A stretch of 64,000 bases of DNA from Paenibacillus mellifer. Its GTDB lineage: Bacteria > Bacillota > Bacilli > Paenibacillales > Paenibacillaceae. Location: positions 122,236 through 186,235 of the forward strand of contig NZ_JALPRK010000009.1 of NCBI RefSeq assembly GCF_023195895.1. The letters are read 5' to 3'. The position numbers and the translations under genes are program-made. The notes under the pieces were generated by a model. The model was given only the letters and a program-made list of their open reading frames with translations, searched no databases and had not been told where the DNA came from. Positions 8,942 to 18,800 of the stretch are shown piece after piece (the first letter of the stretch is position 1; each line of letters begins with the position of its first letter).

Positions 8942-8984
8942 GAAAAAAAGGATGCCCTTATGTCAGTGCATAAGTTCATCCTTT
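8942..8984 (-). terminator. Terminator between the two-component system and the exporter
   Basis: A stem of 14 pairs with a 2-base internal mismatch (8947-8962 with 8969-8984) followed on the minus strand by a run of seven T. It separates the kinase gene from the ABC operon. A TACAAT box sits in its T-tract tail, so the exporter may have its own promoter overlapping the terminator (CTGACA is 19 bases upstream of it; weak). Confidence 0.7.
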
Positions 8985-9039
8985 ACGCATGAAAATGTTC
9001 ATGTTGTCGCCAGAGCCATCCAAAGCCGGGTGAGGTTCC

Positions 9040-10152
9040 TCATTTCCCGGACGGGACATACGGAATCAAGGTGGTCACCTTAAACCCCTGCGTCCCATCC
9101 GCGATCACCGTGCCGTTGACCGCAGCCGTGCGTTCCTCCATACCGAGCAAGCCCATACCTTTGACGATTTTGGCCTGCCCTCGACCATTATCCGTCACGA
9201 CGGATTGAATCCATTTGCCAAGCACCCGAACTTCAACCTGAACAGAGGTGGCCTCACCGTATTTGGCCGTATTGGTCAGCGCCTCCGTCACATTGTCGTG
9301 AATGATCTTCCAGAAAAGCGGCGTAATCTTCTCCAGATCCCCTTGGTGAACGACCGAGGTCTGAAGTCCAGAACGGCTGCCGAAGGCCTCTACGGTGTTT
9401 CTCAAGCGGTGAAACCCTAACTGCTCCACCGGAGGTTTCATGTTCTTGAGTGTTTGGCGGATTTGCTCAATCGATTCCTGAGAGATCCCAATTGCATTTT
9501 TCAGGAGTTTTTCCGCTCCTGCCGAATCGGTAGGCAGCACCCGTTTGGCGGCCTCCATCTGAATTAACGCCCCAGTCATCGAATGACCGATGCCATCGTG
9601 AAGTTCCTGGGATAGGCGGTTTCGTTCCTCCAGCTTATACGTGTATTCCGAAGCCCGGATGAATTCCCGATTGCCGTGCAGCTGCTTCCGCAGCTTCTCT
9701 TGATCCAATCGCAATTGATCAAGCTGCTCCTCCTGCCGATTCAATCGCTGCAATAGATGCCGAAGGTACATCCCGTCAAACAAGCTGATCGCCGCGATAA
9801 ACATATAGATTTCTGAAAGCGGCCCCTCCAAGAATAACAAAGGGATCGCCAGCAGCACCGTGACGGCAATACGCGGGGCGACCCTTCTCGCCGTTTCATA
9901 GGCGTTTGGCGGCAACAGGAGTACGAACTCAGGGTTGACGTAAACCGCGCAACCGGCGCAGTATACGATCATCATCCCGTAGATCGCATTCCGATAAGCC
10001 GTTTTATGAAGCAGGAGCGCCGTGAGGTCCAAAGCTAAATAAAGCAGGATAAATAAGATCAGCCATGGGGACGGGGATGGTTCCATCGCATAGATCAAGG
10101 CGACCGCAAGGCCAAGCACAAGCCATCTCTTGCCGATGCTCCAACTTTCCAT
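9040..10152 (-). CDS. Sensor histidine kinase, HisKA_3 (LiaS/DesK-like)
   Basis: 370 residues. Residues 1-130 hold five or six membrane helices with short loops and no extracellular sensor domain. A coiled coil follows (about 135-175), then the HisKA_3 box with the phospho-acceptor His185 in ELHDGIGH. The ATPase domain carries DNGRGQ and GMGLLGMEER near the C-terminus. This class often senses membrane stress, but the signal here is unknown. It lies three bases after its response regulator and just upstream of the ABC exporter, which it probably controls. Confidence 0.88.
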   Translation of the reverse strand: MESWSIGKRWLVLGLAVALIYAMEPSPSPWLILFILLYLALDLTALLLHKTAYRNAIYGMMIVYCAGCAVYVNPEFVLLLPPNAYETARRVAPRIAVTVLLAIPLLFLEGPLSEIYMFIAAISLFDGMYLRHLLQRLNRQEEQLDQLRLDQEKLRKQLHGNREFIRASEYTYKLEERNRLSQELHDGIGHSMTGALIQMEAAKRVLPTDSAGAEKLLKNAIGISQESIEQIRQTLKNMKPPVEQLGFHRLRNTVEAFGSRSGLQTSVVHQGDLEKITPLFWKIIHDNVTEALTNTAKYGEATSVQVEVRVLGKWIQSVVTDNGRGQAKIVKGMGLLGMEERTAAVNGTVIADGTQGFKVTTLIPYVPSGK

Positions 10153-10155
10153 AGG

Positions 10156-10866
10156 TTAGCGAGTCCTTCCGGTCAAATAATAAATCGCGATTTGCGTGCG
10201 GTGTTCCAGCCCGGTTTTGTTCAGGATCGAGGTAATGTAATTGGCCACGGTTCCTTCGGAAATGAAAATTTCCTTGGCGATTTCCTTGTTCGATAACCCC
10301 TTGGCGATTCGCGACATGACCTCCAGCTCCCGTTCGGTGAACGGCTTCAGATCGATTGGCGGCGGGCCGGATGCTTCCGAAGCCGAAGTAACATCGTCCG
10401 GCATGTGTTCCGGCTTCGCCTGCGTGACGGGCTCCCTAAGGACGGCACCTGAGGTCAACGACTGCTTCAGCTTATCCAGCACAACGTCTTGCAGGACGTT
10501 ATGGCCGTAATGAACGCTTTTGATCGCATCGCGGATCCGCTCCGGATCATTGTTTTTCAGCAAGTATCCTTTGGCCCCGAAACGGATGGCATCCATAATG
10601 TATTCATCGTCGTCGAAGGTAGTTAGGATCAGCGGTTTTGCCAGACCTTCCTCCATCAACAATCGGGTTGCTTCCACACCGTTCAGGTTCGGCATCCGCA
10701 CGTCTAGCAGCGCGACATCCACCGGATTTCGCCGGCAGTAATCGACTGCCTCCTGACCGTCCTGTACCGTCTCCGCCACCTCGAATTCCTCGAAACTGTT
10801 TAATATGATCCGCATCCCCTCGCGGATAAAAGAGTTATCATCCGCGATCAGCACCCGTATTTTCAT
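10156..10866 (-). CDS. NarL/LuxR-family response regulator
   Basis: 236 residues. The receiver domain (1-120) has the acidic pocket at residues 9-10, the phosphorylation site Asp55 in LLDVRMPN and a conserved Lys in KGYLLKN. A linker of about 50 residues, rich in Pro, Ser and Glu, is longer than usual. The C-terminal LuxR helix-turn-helix contains TERELEVMSRIAKGLSNKEI. It is the partner of the kinase immediately downstream. Target promoters cannot be named, but the adjacent exporter is the obvious candidate. Confidence 0.9.
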   Translation of the reverse strand: MKIRVLIADDNSFIREGMRIILNSFEEFEVAETVQDGQEAVDYCRRNPVDVALLDVRMPNLNGVEATRLLMEEGLAKPLILTTFDDDEYIMDAIRFGAKGYLLKNNDPERIRDAIKSVHYGHNVLQDVVLDKLKQSLTSGAVLREPVTQAKPEHMPDDVTSASEASGPPPIDLKPFTERELEVMSRIAKGLSNKEIAKEIFISEGTVANYITSILNKTGLEHRTQIAIYYLTGRTR

Positions 10867-10892
10867 GCCGCTCCTCCGTTTCGTTCGTTCCG

Positions 10893-13800
10893 TTACAGCC
10901 GTTCCAGCTCAATTCGGGAGCCAGCCCCCCCGGTCTCCGCAGGAATAACGACTAGCTTACGGGCCAACCGCGACCGCAGCTCGGCGACATGGCTAATAAT
11001 ACCCACTGAGAGATGGTCGTGATGCAAATGCTCCAGCGAGGTGATTACCGTATCCAGCAGTTCCGGGTCCAGCGTCCCAAAGCCTTCATCCAGGAAAAAG
11101 AATTGCAGTGGATATTGACCGCGCAACTGAATTTGCGCTGACAAAGCTAGCGCTAATGCCAGCGAGGCCAAGAACGTCTCCCCGCCCGACAGCGTTGCTA
11201 CCGGACGTTTTACGCCGCCGCTCGCATCGTCGCGGATCACGAACCCGCCGCCGGAGTCCGTCTCCAGTGCATATCGCTGCTTCGTCAGGAAGCGCAAACG
11301 TTGGGAAGCGGCATGGCTGACGTTCATCAGTTGCTCCTCCGCCACGTATTCAACAAAGGCATTACCGCGCAGCGCGGACTGCAGTTTCGAGAGCAGCCCC
11401 GCTTCCTGCTCCAGCTGGCCCCGGACCGTCTCCAGCTCCTGCCAGCGGACGTGGCGGACCTGCAGGTCCTCCCAGTCCCGCTCGACGCGGGCCTTCCGTT
11501 GCAAGGCAACCTCATCTTGCTCCTTGGCAGCCGTCAGCACCGCTTCGCTTTGCTGCCATTCCTCATCGCTAACCGTTTGTCCCGCCAGCTTGGCGTCCAG
11601 CTCACTAAGGCCGATCACCAGCTCCTGTTCGCGGCTGCGGTGGTTTTGTACCGTACCCGCGAGGGATTCCGCTTCTCCCGGGGCGAGCAGGTTGTCCAGG
11701 ACGGAGGTTTCCGCGTCGAAAGGCGATGCCGTCAGCGCTTCACGCCAGCGGGCCTGAAGCTCCGACTCTAGCTCTCGGGCCACCGTTGCCGCTTGACCGG
11801 CAAGCGCCTCCGTTTTGGCCAACTCGTGACTGCGGGCTGTAGTTTCGGTTAGCTGCACCCGGCTGCTCTCCGCCTGTTTGCGAAGGGTTGTCAGCTGCAC
11901 CTTGGCTTCCGAAAGCAGCTCCTCAACAGGGCGTTCTCCAGCCAGTGTATGCAGCCTTTCCTGTTTCTCGCGCAGAAGCTCCTGTTTGCTTTGTTCTTGG
12001 ACTTCCCACTGCACCAAGGTTTTGTCCAACTCGATCGTTTCTCCGGCGAAGGCCTGAAGCTTCGCCGTCTTCTCCTCGATAAACGGTACGCTAACCGCCA
12101 GTCGGCCCCGCAGGTCTTCCGCTAAGCGATCCTTCGCGGCAAAAGACTCCATCTGCCGGGCGGCTTCCTCTGGCGTGAAGCCCGGGTATTGCTCCGCCCA
12201 CGCGAGCCGTTTGGCCGCGAGAGCTTCGCGGTGTTGTGCTCTGCGCGCCGCGGCCTGCTCCATCAGCCCAGAGGCCGTTGCCGCGGCAGCTTCGGCGGCG
12301 GTACGCTCCGGCTGCAAGGCCGCCTGCGCGCTTTGCGCGGCGCGGCCGTCCTGCTGCAGCGCCTCCAGCCGGCGGCGGCAAGCGGCGTGCCGCTCGCCCA
12401 GCGCCGCGGCCTGCCGCTGGCGGGCCGCCAAGCCGGCAGGGGCCGGCGCGGCTTCGTCCGGCGCGGGCGCCTCGGCGGTAGCGGCGGCTTCGCGAGCTGC
12501 GGCGAGCGTTGCGGCCGCAGAGGCCGGTTCGCCGCCGTCACGGCCAAGCACTTGCAGCAACGCGCCGCAAGCGTCCCGGTCGCGGGAGACGGCGAACTGC
12601 AGCTCGCGGGCCTCCGCGATCAAGGTGGCAAGCGCCTCAAGCTCCGCTTCGCCGCCGGCCGCCTTATCGGCATCGGCCTGCGTCGGTGCCGGGTGGTGCG
12701 CCGAGCCGCACACGGGGCAAGGCTCGCCGCTGTGCAACTGCTCAGCCAGCCGGGCCGCCCACAGGTGGCGTTCGCGGGTTTTAAGCGCTTGGCGCAACGT
12801 CGTTTCGTCCCCTGTAAGCTCGCTGGCATATCGCCATACTTCATCCTCCAAAGCCGCCAGCTGTCCGACGGTTTCCGCGAGCTGCCCCGCAAGGATATGC
12901 CCGGACTGCTGCACGGCGGTGACCTCCGCGGCGATTTGCTCCAGCTTGGACGTTGCCTGCTGCAGGTTCGAACGCCCGGCCGCCTCTTCGGACTCCGCAA
13001 CGGCGAGCTGCTCTTGCAGCGTGGTCAACTGTTGGGCCAGCTGCACGGCGGCTTGCGCCAGATGGCGCTCCCCGGCTTTGACCTCCGCCTCCTTCAGCTG
13101 CTGCTCCAGCTCCCGCTGGCGCGTTTGCGCCTTGGCCAGCAGCTGCTCCTCCTTCGCCGTCTGCTCGGCGAGGTTCTGCTTGCGCTGCGCGCCTTCCGCG
13201 CGCTGCGCCGCGAGCCGCTGCAGCTCGGCGCCGAGGCGTGCGGCCTCTTCCTGCAGGCCGCGAGCCTGCTCCAGCTGCTCGAGCCGCACGAGCAGCGCCG
13301 GCTCTTCGCGGCCGAGCGCTGCGGCGGCGGCTGCAGCGGCCGCGCTGGCCTCAGCGGCAGCCGCCGCAGCGGCCCGGGCCGCCTGCTCGGCCTCGGCCGC
13401 CTGCTGCGCGCGCTCTGTAGCGGCGCGCTGCGCCTCTTTCCAGGCCGTGAGCACCGGCCTGAGCGCCTCGGCGGCGCCTCCGCGCGCCAGCTTCGCTTCC
13501 AGCGCGGCGACCTCGCCGCCTTGCGCGCGCAGCGCCTCAAGCTGCGCCGCGCGCTCGGCGCGCTCCACCGCCAGCTCGCGCACCTTGGCGAGCTGGTCGT
13601 AGCGCTGCTGCGCTTGCTGCAGCTCGCGGCGCCGCTCGGCGGCCTGCTCCGCGGCTTCGCGTGCCGCAGCCGCCGCTTGTTCCAGCGCCTCGACGGAGGC
13701 GTTGCCGAGGCCTTGCTGCTCGGCGGCCACCTCGGCGCGGCGCTGCTCGTTGGCCCGTACCTTACGCGTCAGCTTCTGTCCCAGCAAGTCGCCGTATTTC

Positions 13801-14333
13801 TCCAGATGGAACAACCGCTGCAGCATCGCCCGGCGGTCCGCTCCTTTCAAGGACAGAAATTCAGCGAATTTACCTTGGGGCAACACGACTGCGCGGGTGA
13901 AATCGTCCATCTTAAGGCCAAGCTTCTGCTCCACACAACGCGTGACGTCGGCGAGCTTGTCGGCGATGACCTTTTCCCCTTCGGGTAGAACTTCGATAAA
14001 CCGGCTGATCGTATTGCTTACCGACAATTCACCTTGCCGCTTAAAACGCCGTTCCACTCGGTAGCGCTCCGTGCCGGCGGCGGAGTTCAGCTCGAACGTA
14101 AATGCCACGAACAACGTGTCCTCCGAATGATTCATGATGCCTTGGGTTCCGCCGGATGCCCGGCCGACCTTGCCGTACAGCGCCAGCGTGATCGCGTCCA
14201 AAATCGTCGACTTCCCGCTGCCCGTTGGCCCAAAAATGCCAAACAACCCTGTCTCACACAACTCCGTAAAATCGATCGTCTGCGGCTCGCGGTAGCTTTG
14301 CAGCCCGGCTAATTTCAGTGTAATCGGTTTCAT
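10893..14333 (-). CDS. sbcC: DNA double-strand-break nuclease subunit SbcC (Rad50-like)
   Basis: 1146 residues. Walker A GPTGSGKST lies at about residues 35-43. Two long coiled-coil arms flank a zinc hook CPVCG at mid-length. The C-terminal half-site has the signature LSGGETF and Walker B FFFLDEGFGTLD. With SbcD it forms the nuclease that opens hairpins and protein-blocked ends. The start ATG overlaps the sbcD stop by one base. The coiled-coil codons at about 12200-13750 are extremely GC-rich and encode mostly Ala, Glu, Gln and Arg, unlike the ends of the gene; this creates long false open frames on the other strand. Confidence 0.95.
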   Translation of the reverse strand: MKPITLKLAGLQSYREPQTIDFTELCETGLFGIFGPTGSGKSTILDAITLALYGKVGRASGGTQGIMNHSEDTLFVAFTFELNSAAGTERYRVERRFKRQGELSVSNTISRFIEVLPEGEKVIADKLADVTRCVEQKLGLKMDDFTRAVVLPQGKFAEFLSLKGADRRAMLQRLFHLEKYGDLLGQKLTRKVRANEQRRAEVAAEQQGLGNASVEALEQAAAAAREAAEQAAERRRELQQAQQRYDQLAKVRELAVERAERAAQLEALRAQGGEVAALEAKLARGGAAEALRPVLTAWKEAQRAATERAQQAAEAEQAARAAAAAAAEASAAAAAAAAALGREEPALLVRLEQLEQARGLQEEAARLGAELQRLAAQRAEGAQRKQNLAEQTAKEEQLLAKAQTRQRELEQQLKEAEVKAGERHLAQAAVQLAQQLTTLQEQLAVAESEEAAGRSNLQQATSKLEQIAAEVTAVQQSGHILAGQLAETVGQLAALEDEVWRYASELTGDETTLRQALKTRERHLWAARLAEQLHSGEPCPVCGSAHHPAPTQADADKAAGGEAELEALATLIAEARELQFAVSRDRDACGALLQVLGRDGGEPASAAATLAAAREAAATAEAPAPDEAAPAPAGLAARQRQAAALGERHAACRRRLEALQQDGRAAQSAQAALQPERTAAEAAAATASGLMEQAAARRAQHREALAAKRLAWAEQYPGFTPEEAARQMESFAAKDRLAEDLRGRLAVSVPFIEEKTAKLQAFAGETIELDKTLVQWEVQEQSKQELLREKQERLHTLAGERPVEELLSEAKVQLTTLRKQAESSRVQLTETTARSHELAKTEALAGQAATVARELESELQARWREALTASPFDAETSVLDNLLAPGEAESLAGTVQNHRSREQELVIGLSELDAKLAGQTVSDEEWQQSEAVLTAAKEQDEVALQRKARVERDWEDLQVRHVRWQELETVRGQLEQEAGLLSKLQSALRGNAFVEYVAEEQLMNVSHAASQRLRFLTKQRYALETDSGGGFVIRDDASGGVKRPVATLSGGETFLASLALALALSAQIQLRGQYPLQFFFLDEGFGTLDPELLDTVITSLEHLHHDHLSVGIISHVAELRSRLARKLVVIPAETGGAGSRIELERL

Positions 14334-15532
14334 CAGCTTCCCCCCTCCGCAACTTCATCATCGTCGGGAGCCTCGTCCGCTTCCTCGGAGACAAGCGACA
14401 TAAACAGCTCCACCAGCTCCTCCTCCGGCTCAGCCCCGCCGGTCTGACGGTGATAGAACTTCCGGAACAGCTCATGCACAGGCACGCTCGCACGGGACGT
14501 CAGCTCGTCCTCCTCCAGCTCCCGTCCGGGGTACACCGGACGAATATGCACGATACCCTCATGAGCTTTGCGCAGCGCCTGAATATCTCCCAACGACATC
14601 GCTTCGGTTAAGCTGAGTTCGAGGTCGATAAATGCATTGGCGTCCCTGCCCTCCTCCAGCCAGCGATACGCTTCCGTCAGTCCGCCCCGGCAGCTCCAAC
14701 GGACCAACGGCCGTCCGCTGCTCAGAAACAGCTCTTCCAGGATCGGCTCTTTGCCGGGCGCAACGTCCAGCAGCATCACCGACTTGGCTTGTCCCGCCTC
14801 GGAAAAAGAATACGCCAACGGCGATCCGCTGTACCGAGTCAATCCGCCGCCTTTGACCGCCTGCGGCCGGTGCAGATGGCCCAGCGCCGTATATTGCGCG
14901 CCTACGTCGAGCGCAGACGGGTCAACGGTATAAGCGCCGCCAACCTGGATCGGCCGTTCGGAGTCGGACTCCACTCCGCCGAGCACATAAATATGGCTCA
15001 TTGCGAGATTAACCGTGTCCGGACGGAATCCGCCCGCCAACTGCCGCATGAGCAGCCCCACCTTAGCGCTGTAGGCGAGCCGCAGCTCGGACTCGTCCGC
15101 ATCCCCCGCAAGCAGCTCGGACAAGCGGGCTTCCGACGGATAAGGCAACGCGGCGATGATCGCCTTCTCTCCGGTACGAGCAACAGGGACGGTGATCGCT
15201 TCGGGGACGGGCAGTCCTACCAGCGAAATGCCCCGGCGTGCGACCAGCGGCGACACCGCGGCCACTCGCTCCGGCTGGTCGTGATTGCCGGCGATCACCG
15301 CCAAATGGCAGCCGGTCTCCGTCAGCCGTGCCGCCGCTTCGTAGAACATTCCCTCCGCCGCGGCCGGCGGGTTCACGCTGTCATAGACGTCGCCCGCCAT
15401 CAGGACGAGATCGACCTGCTGCTCCTTCACCATCCACACCAGCTCGTCCAAGAACGCCTCCTGCTCTGCAAGACGGCTGCGTCCCTCCAGCGTACGTCCC
15501 AAATGCCAATCGCCCGTATGTAATATACGCAT
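14333..15532 (-). CDS. sbcD: DNA double-strand-break nuclease subunit SbcD (Mre11-like)
   Basis: A 399-residue metallophosphoesterase. The metal-binding motifs are in order: DWHLGR (residues 7-12), MAGDVYDS near 45, AGNHDQPERV near 84, and MSHIYVLGG and ALGHLHRPQ further on. The C-terminal cap is acidic and glutamate-rich. It cuts DNA ends together with SbcC, which starts in the overlapping TGATG. AddA lies upstream on the same strand after a 340-base spacer carrying a palindrome array, a gap that is unusual for this operon. Confidence 0.94.
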   Translation of the reverse strand: MRILHTGDWHLGRTLEGRSRLAEQEAFLDELVWMVKEQQVDLVLMAGDVYDSVNPPAAAEGMFYEAAARLTETGCHLAVIAGNHDQPERVAAVSPLVARRGISLVGLPVPEAITVPVARTGEKAIIAALPYPSEARLSELLAGDADESELRLAYSAKVGLLMRQLAGGFRPDTVNLAMSHIYVLGGVESDSERPIQVGGAYTVDPSALDVGAQYTALGHLHRPQAVKGGGLTRYSGSPLAYSFSEAGQAKSVMLLDVAPGKEPILEELFLSSGRPLVRWSCRGGLTEAYRWLEEGRDANAFIDLELSLTEAMSLGDIQALRKAHEGIVHIRPVYPGRELEEDELTSRASVPVHELFRKFYHRQTGGAEPEEELVELFMSLVSEEADEAPDDDEVAEGGS

Positions 15533-15665
15533 CCGTTTCTCCCCCTTGATCCCGGCAACGTACGCCGGCGTTTCAACATCCTAGTTTCATAAATTTCATA
15601 GACTCATAGATTGAGAACCTCTATTAACCCGAAGCTCTCCCTTTATTCGCTTCCCCAAAGAATTA

Positions 15666-15854
15666 AATAGAGTGATATTGTATCGCTATTCCGGCAAATC
15701 CAAGCTTTATCGCAAAAATAGGATGATCAAATCACGCTATTCCCCTGTAAACAACCCGATCGGTCTATTTAGGTGGGGAATAAGACGATTTTATATCGCT
15801 ATATTCGCTTCATCGCCAGAAATGCCCAAAATAAGAATATCATATCACTCTATT
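15666..15854. repeat. Four-unit palindrome array, family A
   Basis: The units are at 15666-15690, 15717-15741, 15779-15805 and 15830-15854. Each runs from AATAG or AATAA through GAT and ATC (weaker in units 2 and 4) to CTATT, so it can fold back on itself. Start spacings are 51, 62 and 51. Unit 4 read on the other strand matches unit 1 at 20 of 25 positions, the first 13 in a row, so the second pair is inverted. The centre (15742-15778) has its own dyad: CCCC, TAAA, CCGATCGG, TTTA, GGGG. The array fills most of the 15533-15871 gap; I see no gene there. Confidence 0.8.
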
Positions 15855-15871
15855 TGCGAGGGAGAGTTCTC

Positions 15872-18800
15872 TTACAGCTTCACCGCTTGACCGCCATCGA
15901 AGAAATACAGCCACTTCTCATCAACCGCCGCGCCGGTGATTTCTTCGACCGCTTTGGCGTACAGCTCCAGCTGGAACCGATACGATTCAGCCAGCGCTGC
16001 CGTGCCGCCGCGATGCTCCAGCACCCGGTCGCTTTTATAGTCAAGCAGGTACACTTTGCCATCCACGGCGAAGAGACAGTCCACGATCCCCTGGATTAGC
16101 ACAATCTCCCCATCCAGCTCCCGGATTGCCGCGCCTGCCGGAGTTCCTGTCGGAGCATCAACCCCAGCCTCCAGGCCTCCAAGCTGCGGCGAAGCTTCCG
16201 CCGCGGGCAGCCCATAGCTGAACGGCATTTCTCGCTTCACCCAGTCCGCCTGCCGCAGCAGCTCGCCCAGCGGGCTTACCAGCAATCTCGCGATGTTCTC
16301 CGCGTCGATTGCAGCTGCCTGCTCGGCGGTCATGATCCGCCGCTCGACGAGTCCGGTCAACGTCGCTTGAACCACAGCGATTCCCGGCTCCGCGTCAAAC
16401 GGCAGATGCTGCATCAGCGTATGGTACGCCACCCCGCGTTCGGTTGGCGTCAGCTTGCGCTGCTCCATAAACCGCGGCCGCCGCAGATGCAGCTTGAACT
16501 CGGGCTGCTCCGCCGCCTCCGCCTGCTCCCGTTCGCGCGCCATCTCCGCTTCGGCGAAAACGTCGCGCGCCGGTTCCTCTGGCATCGCAAGCAATGCCTT
16601 CATCTCCGTCACCGAGGTTTTGGCGGCAATCCGGCTGGCTGAGGCATAAGGATATGTCCAGCTTAGCCGAGTCTCCACCGCTTCTTTCAGCGCAGCGACC
16701 TCTGAATCGTCCGCCGCCTCCGGCTGGACCGCTACTGGTCCCCCTTTAAGCAGCGCCTTGATTTGCGCCGGATCCGCCGCATGCTCCGCGGTGGCCGCCG
16801 CTTCCGCTCCGCCGGTCTGCCCTGCCGCACGAGCGTAAATAAACGCGACGTTCCACTCGGATGGGCTGTCCGCCATCAGGGCGGAGCCCGTTTCCGGCAG
16901 CCCGGCGAACTGCCGAAGCTCCCGTGTACTCGGGTGGCGGATCAAGGCCGGACCAATCCAGTCGAGGTAACAGCGACCTCGCGCCAGCAAATAATCCGGC
17001 AGCTGTTCCCCGCCAGCTTCCAGCGCGCCGCCCCAGGCTTCAACGGATTTGGTGAGGTTCTTCACCGAAGAGACGAGCACGAGCTTGTCTTTCGGGCGGG
17101 TTAGCGCCACGTATAACACGCGCATTTCCTCTGCTAAGAGCTCCATTTGAGCCCGCCGCCGGATCGCCAGATTCGGCAGCGTTGGATAACTGACGCGAGT
17201 ATCCGCGTCAACGTATTTCGGACCAAACCCCATCTCCTTATGCATCAGAAATGGCGCGTTCAAGTCTTGTCGGTTAAACTGCTTGGATAACCCGGCGACG
17301 AACACAACCGGAAACTCCAAGCCTTTACTCTTGTGGATCGTCATAATGCGAACGCCGTCGCCCTGCTCTCCGGCGTCTCCAGGTGCGCCGAAATCACCGC
17401 CGTTCTCGCGCAGCCGGTTCACGTAACGCAGGAAACGGAACAAACCCGGCGCAGAAGAGGACACCTCGAATTGTCTCGCGCGGTCCAGCAGCGCCTGCAG
17501 GTTGCTTTGGCGTTGAGTTCCGCCCGGCAAGCCGCCAACCCATTCCAGATAACCGGTTTCCCGGTAAATCTCCCGAATCAGGTCGCCCAGTTGCCCGACT
17601 CGGGCCATGCCGCGCCAAGCCTCCAGCTGCCGCAGGAAGGCCTGCAGCTTAAGCGACAGCGCATCTCGATCAAGCCCAGCCACCGAGTTTAATGACTCTG
17701 TCCCGGATTCACTCATCGGGTCGTCTCCGCCTTCCGGCGATCTCTCCGCATTCCCGGCGGCAGCTCTCGCTAATACCGCCTCATAATATCGGCCGCCAGA
17801 AGAAGCGAGGCGGATGTCCGCCAGCTCCTCCTCGGAGAAATCGTAGAGCGGGGAGCGCAGCACCGCCGCCAGCGGAATATCCTGCAGCGGGTTATCAATG
17901 ACCTGCAAGAGCGACAGCATCGTTTCAACCTCAGAAGCCTGAAAATACCCCTGGCTCAGTTCACCGTACGCCGGGATCCCTTCCACCCGAAGTTCCTCAA
18001 TCATGGCCGGCGCCCAGGTAAGCGTTGAACGCAGCAAAATCACCATGTCCCGGAAAGTCACCGGACGCATCGCCTGATGCTGTTTATCATAAATGCGCAG
18101 CGGTTCGCTGCCTTCCCCCAGCATCCCGCGGATACGGGCGGCAATCGCACGGGCCTCCAGTCGCACCGCTTCAATCAACGCGGCCTCATCTTCCTCTTCT
18201 CCGCCTTCGCCTTCCGTCGTTTCGCCGTCTCCGCGGTCGGATGACTCCGAACTTCCTCCCGAACCCGCGTCGCGATCAATCAGCAATAACTCGGGGCGAT
18301 AATCCTCTGTAGCCTCCGGTGGAAAACCCTCCCCATACACCAGTTCAGCGCGGGGATCGTAAGAAATTTCCGCCACACTTTCGTTCATGATTTGCCGGAA
18401 CAGTAAATTCACCGCGTCGACGACCTCGCGCCGACTGCGAAAGTTCCTGGCTAAATCGATACGCAGCCCGGCCCCGGCAAAATCATCCCCATAGGTCCGA
18501 TATTTCTCCAGGAACAATCCGGGCTCGGCCAAACGGAAGCGGTAAATACTCTGCTTCACGTCACCGACCATAAACCGGTTGCCCGGTTTCTCCCGGGAGA
18601 TCAGCCGTACGATCGTCTCCTGCACGGTATTGGTATCCTGGTATTCGTCCAACAGCACCTCATCGAACTGCTGACGGTATTCCAGAGCGGCGTCGGACGG
18701 CCGAAGCTCGCCCGGCTCCGAATCCGGATGCCGTAAAATCTGCAGACAGTAATGCTCCAGATCGGAGAAATCGAGCCAGCCTTTGGAGACTTTATGCAGC

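Noticed and set aside
12175..13988. Two long plus-strand open frames of 475 and 599 codons opposite sbcC.
   Set aside because: They arise from high GC in the coiled-coil region, are made of Arg, Ala, Ser and Gly with no fold, lack ribosome sites, and lie antisense to a clear gene.
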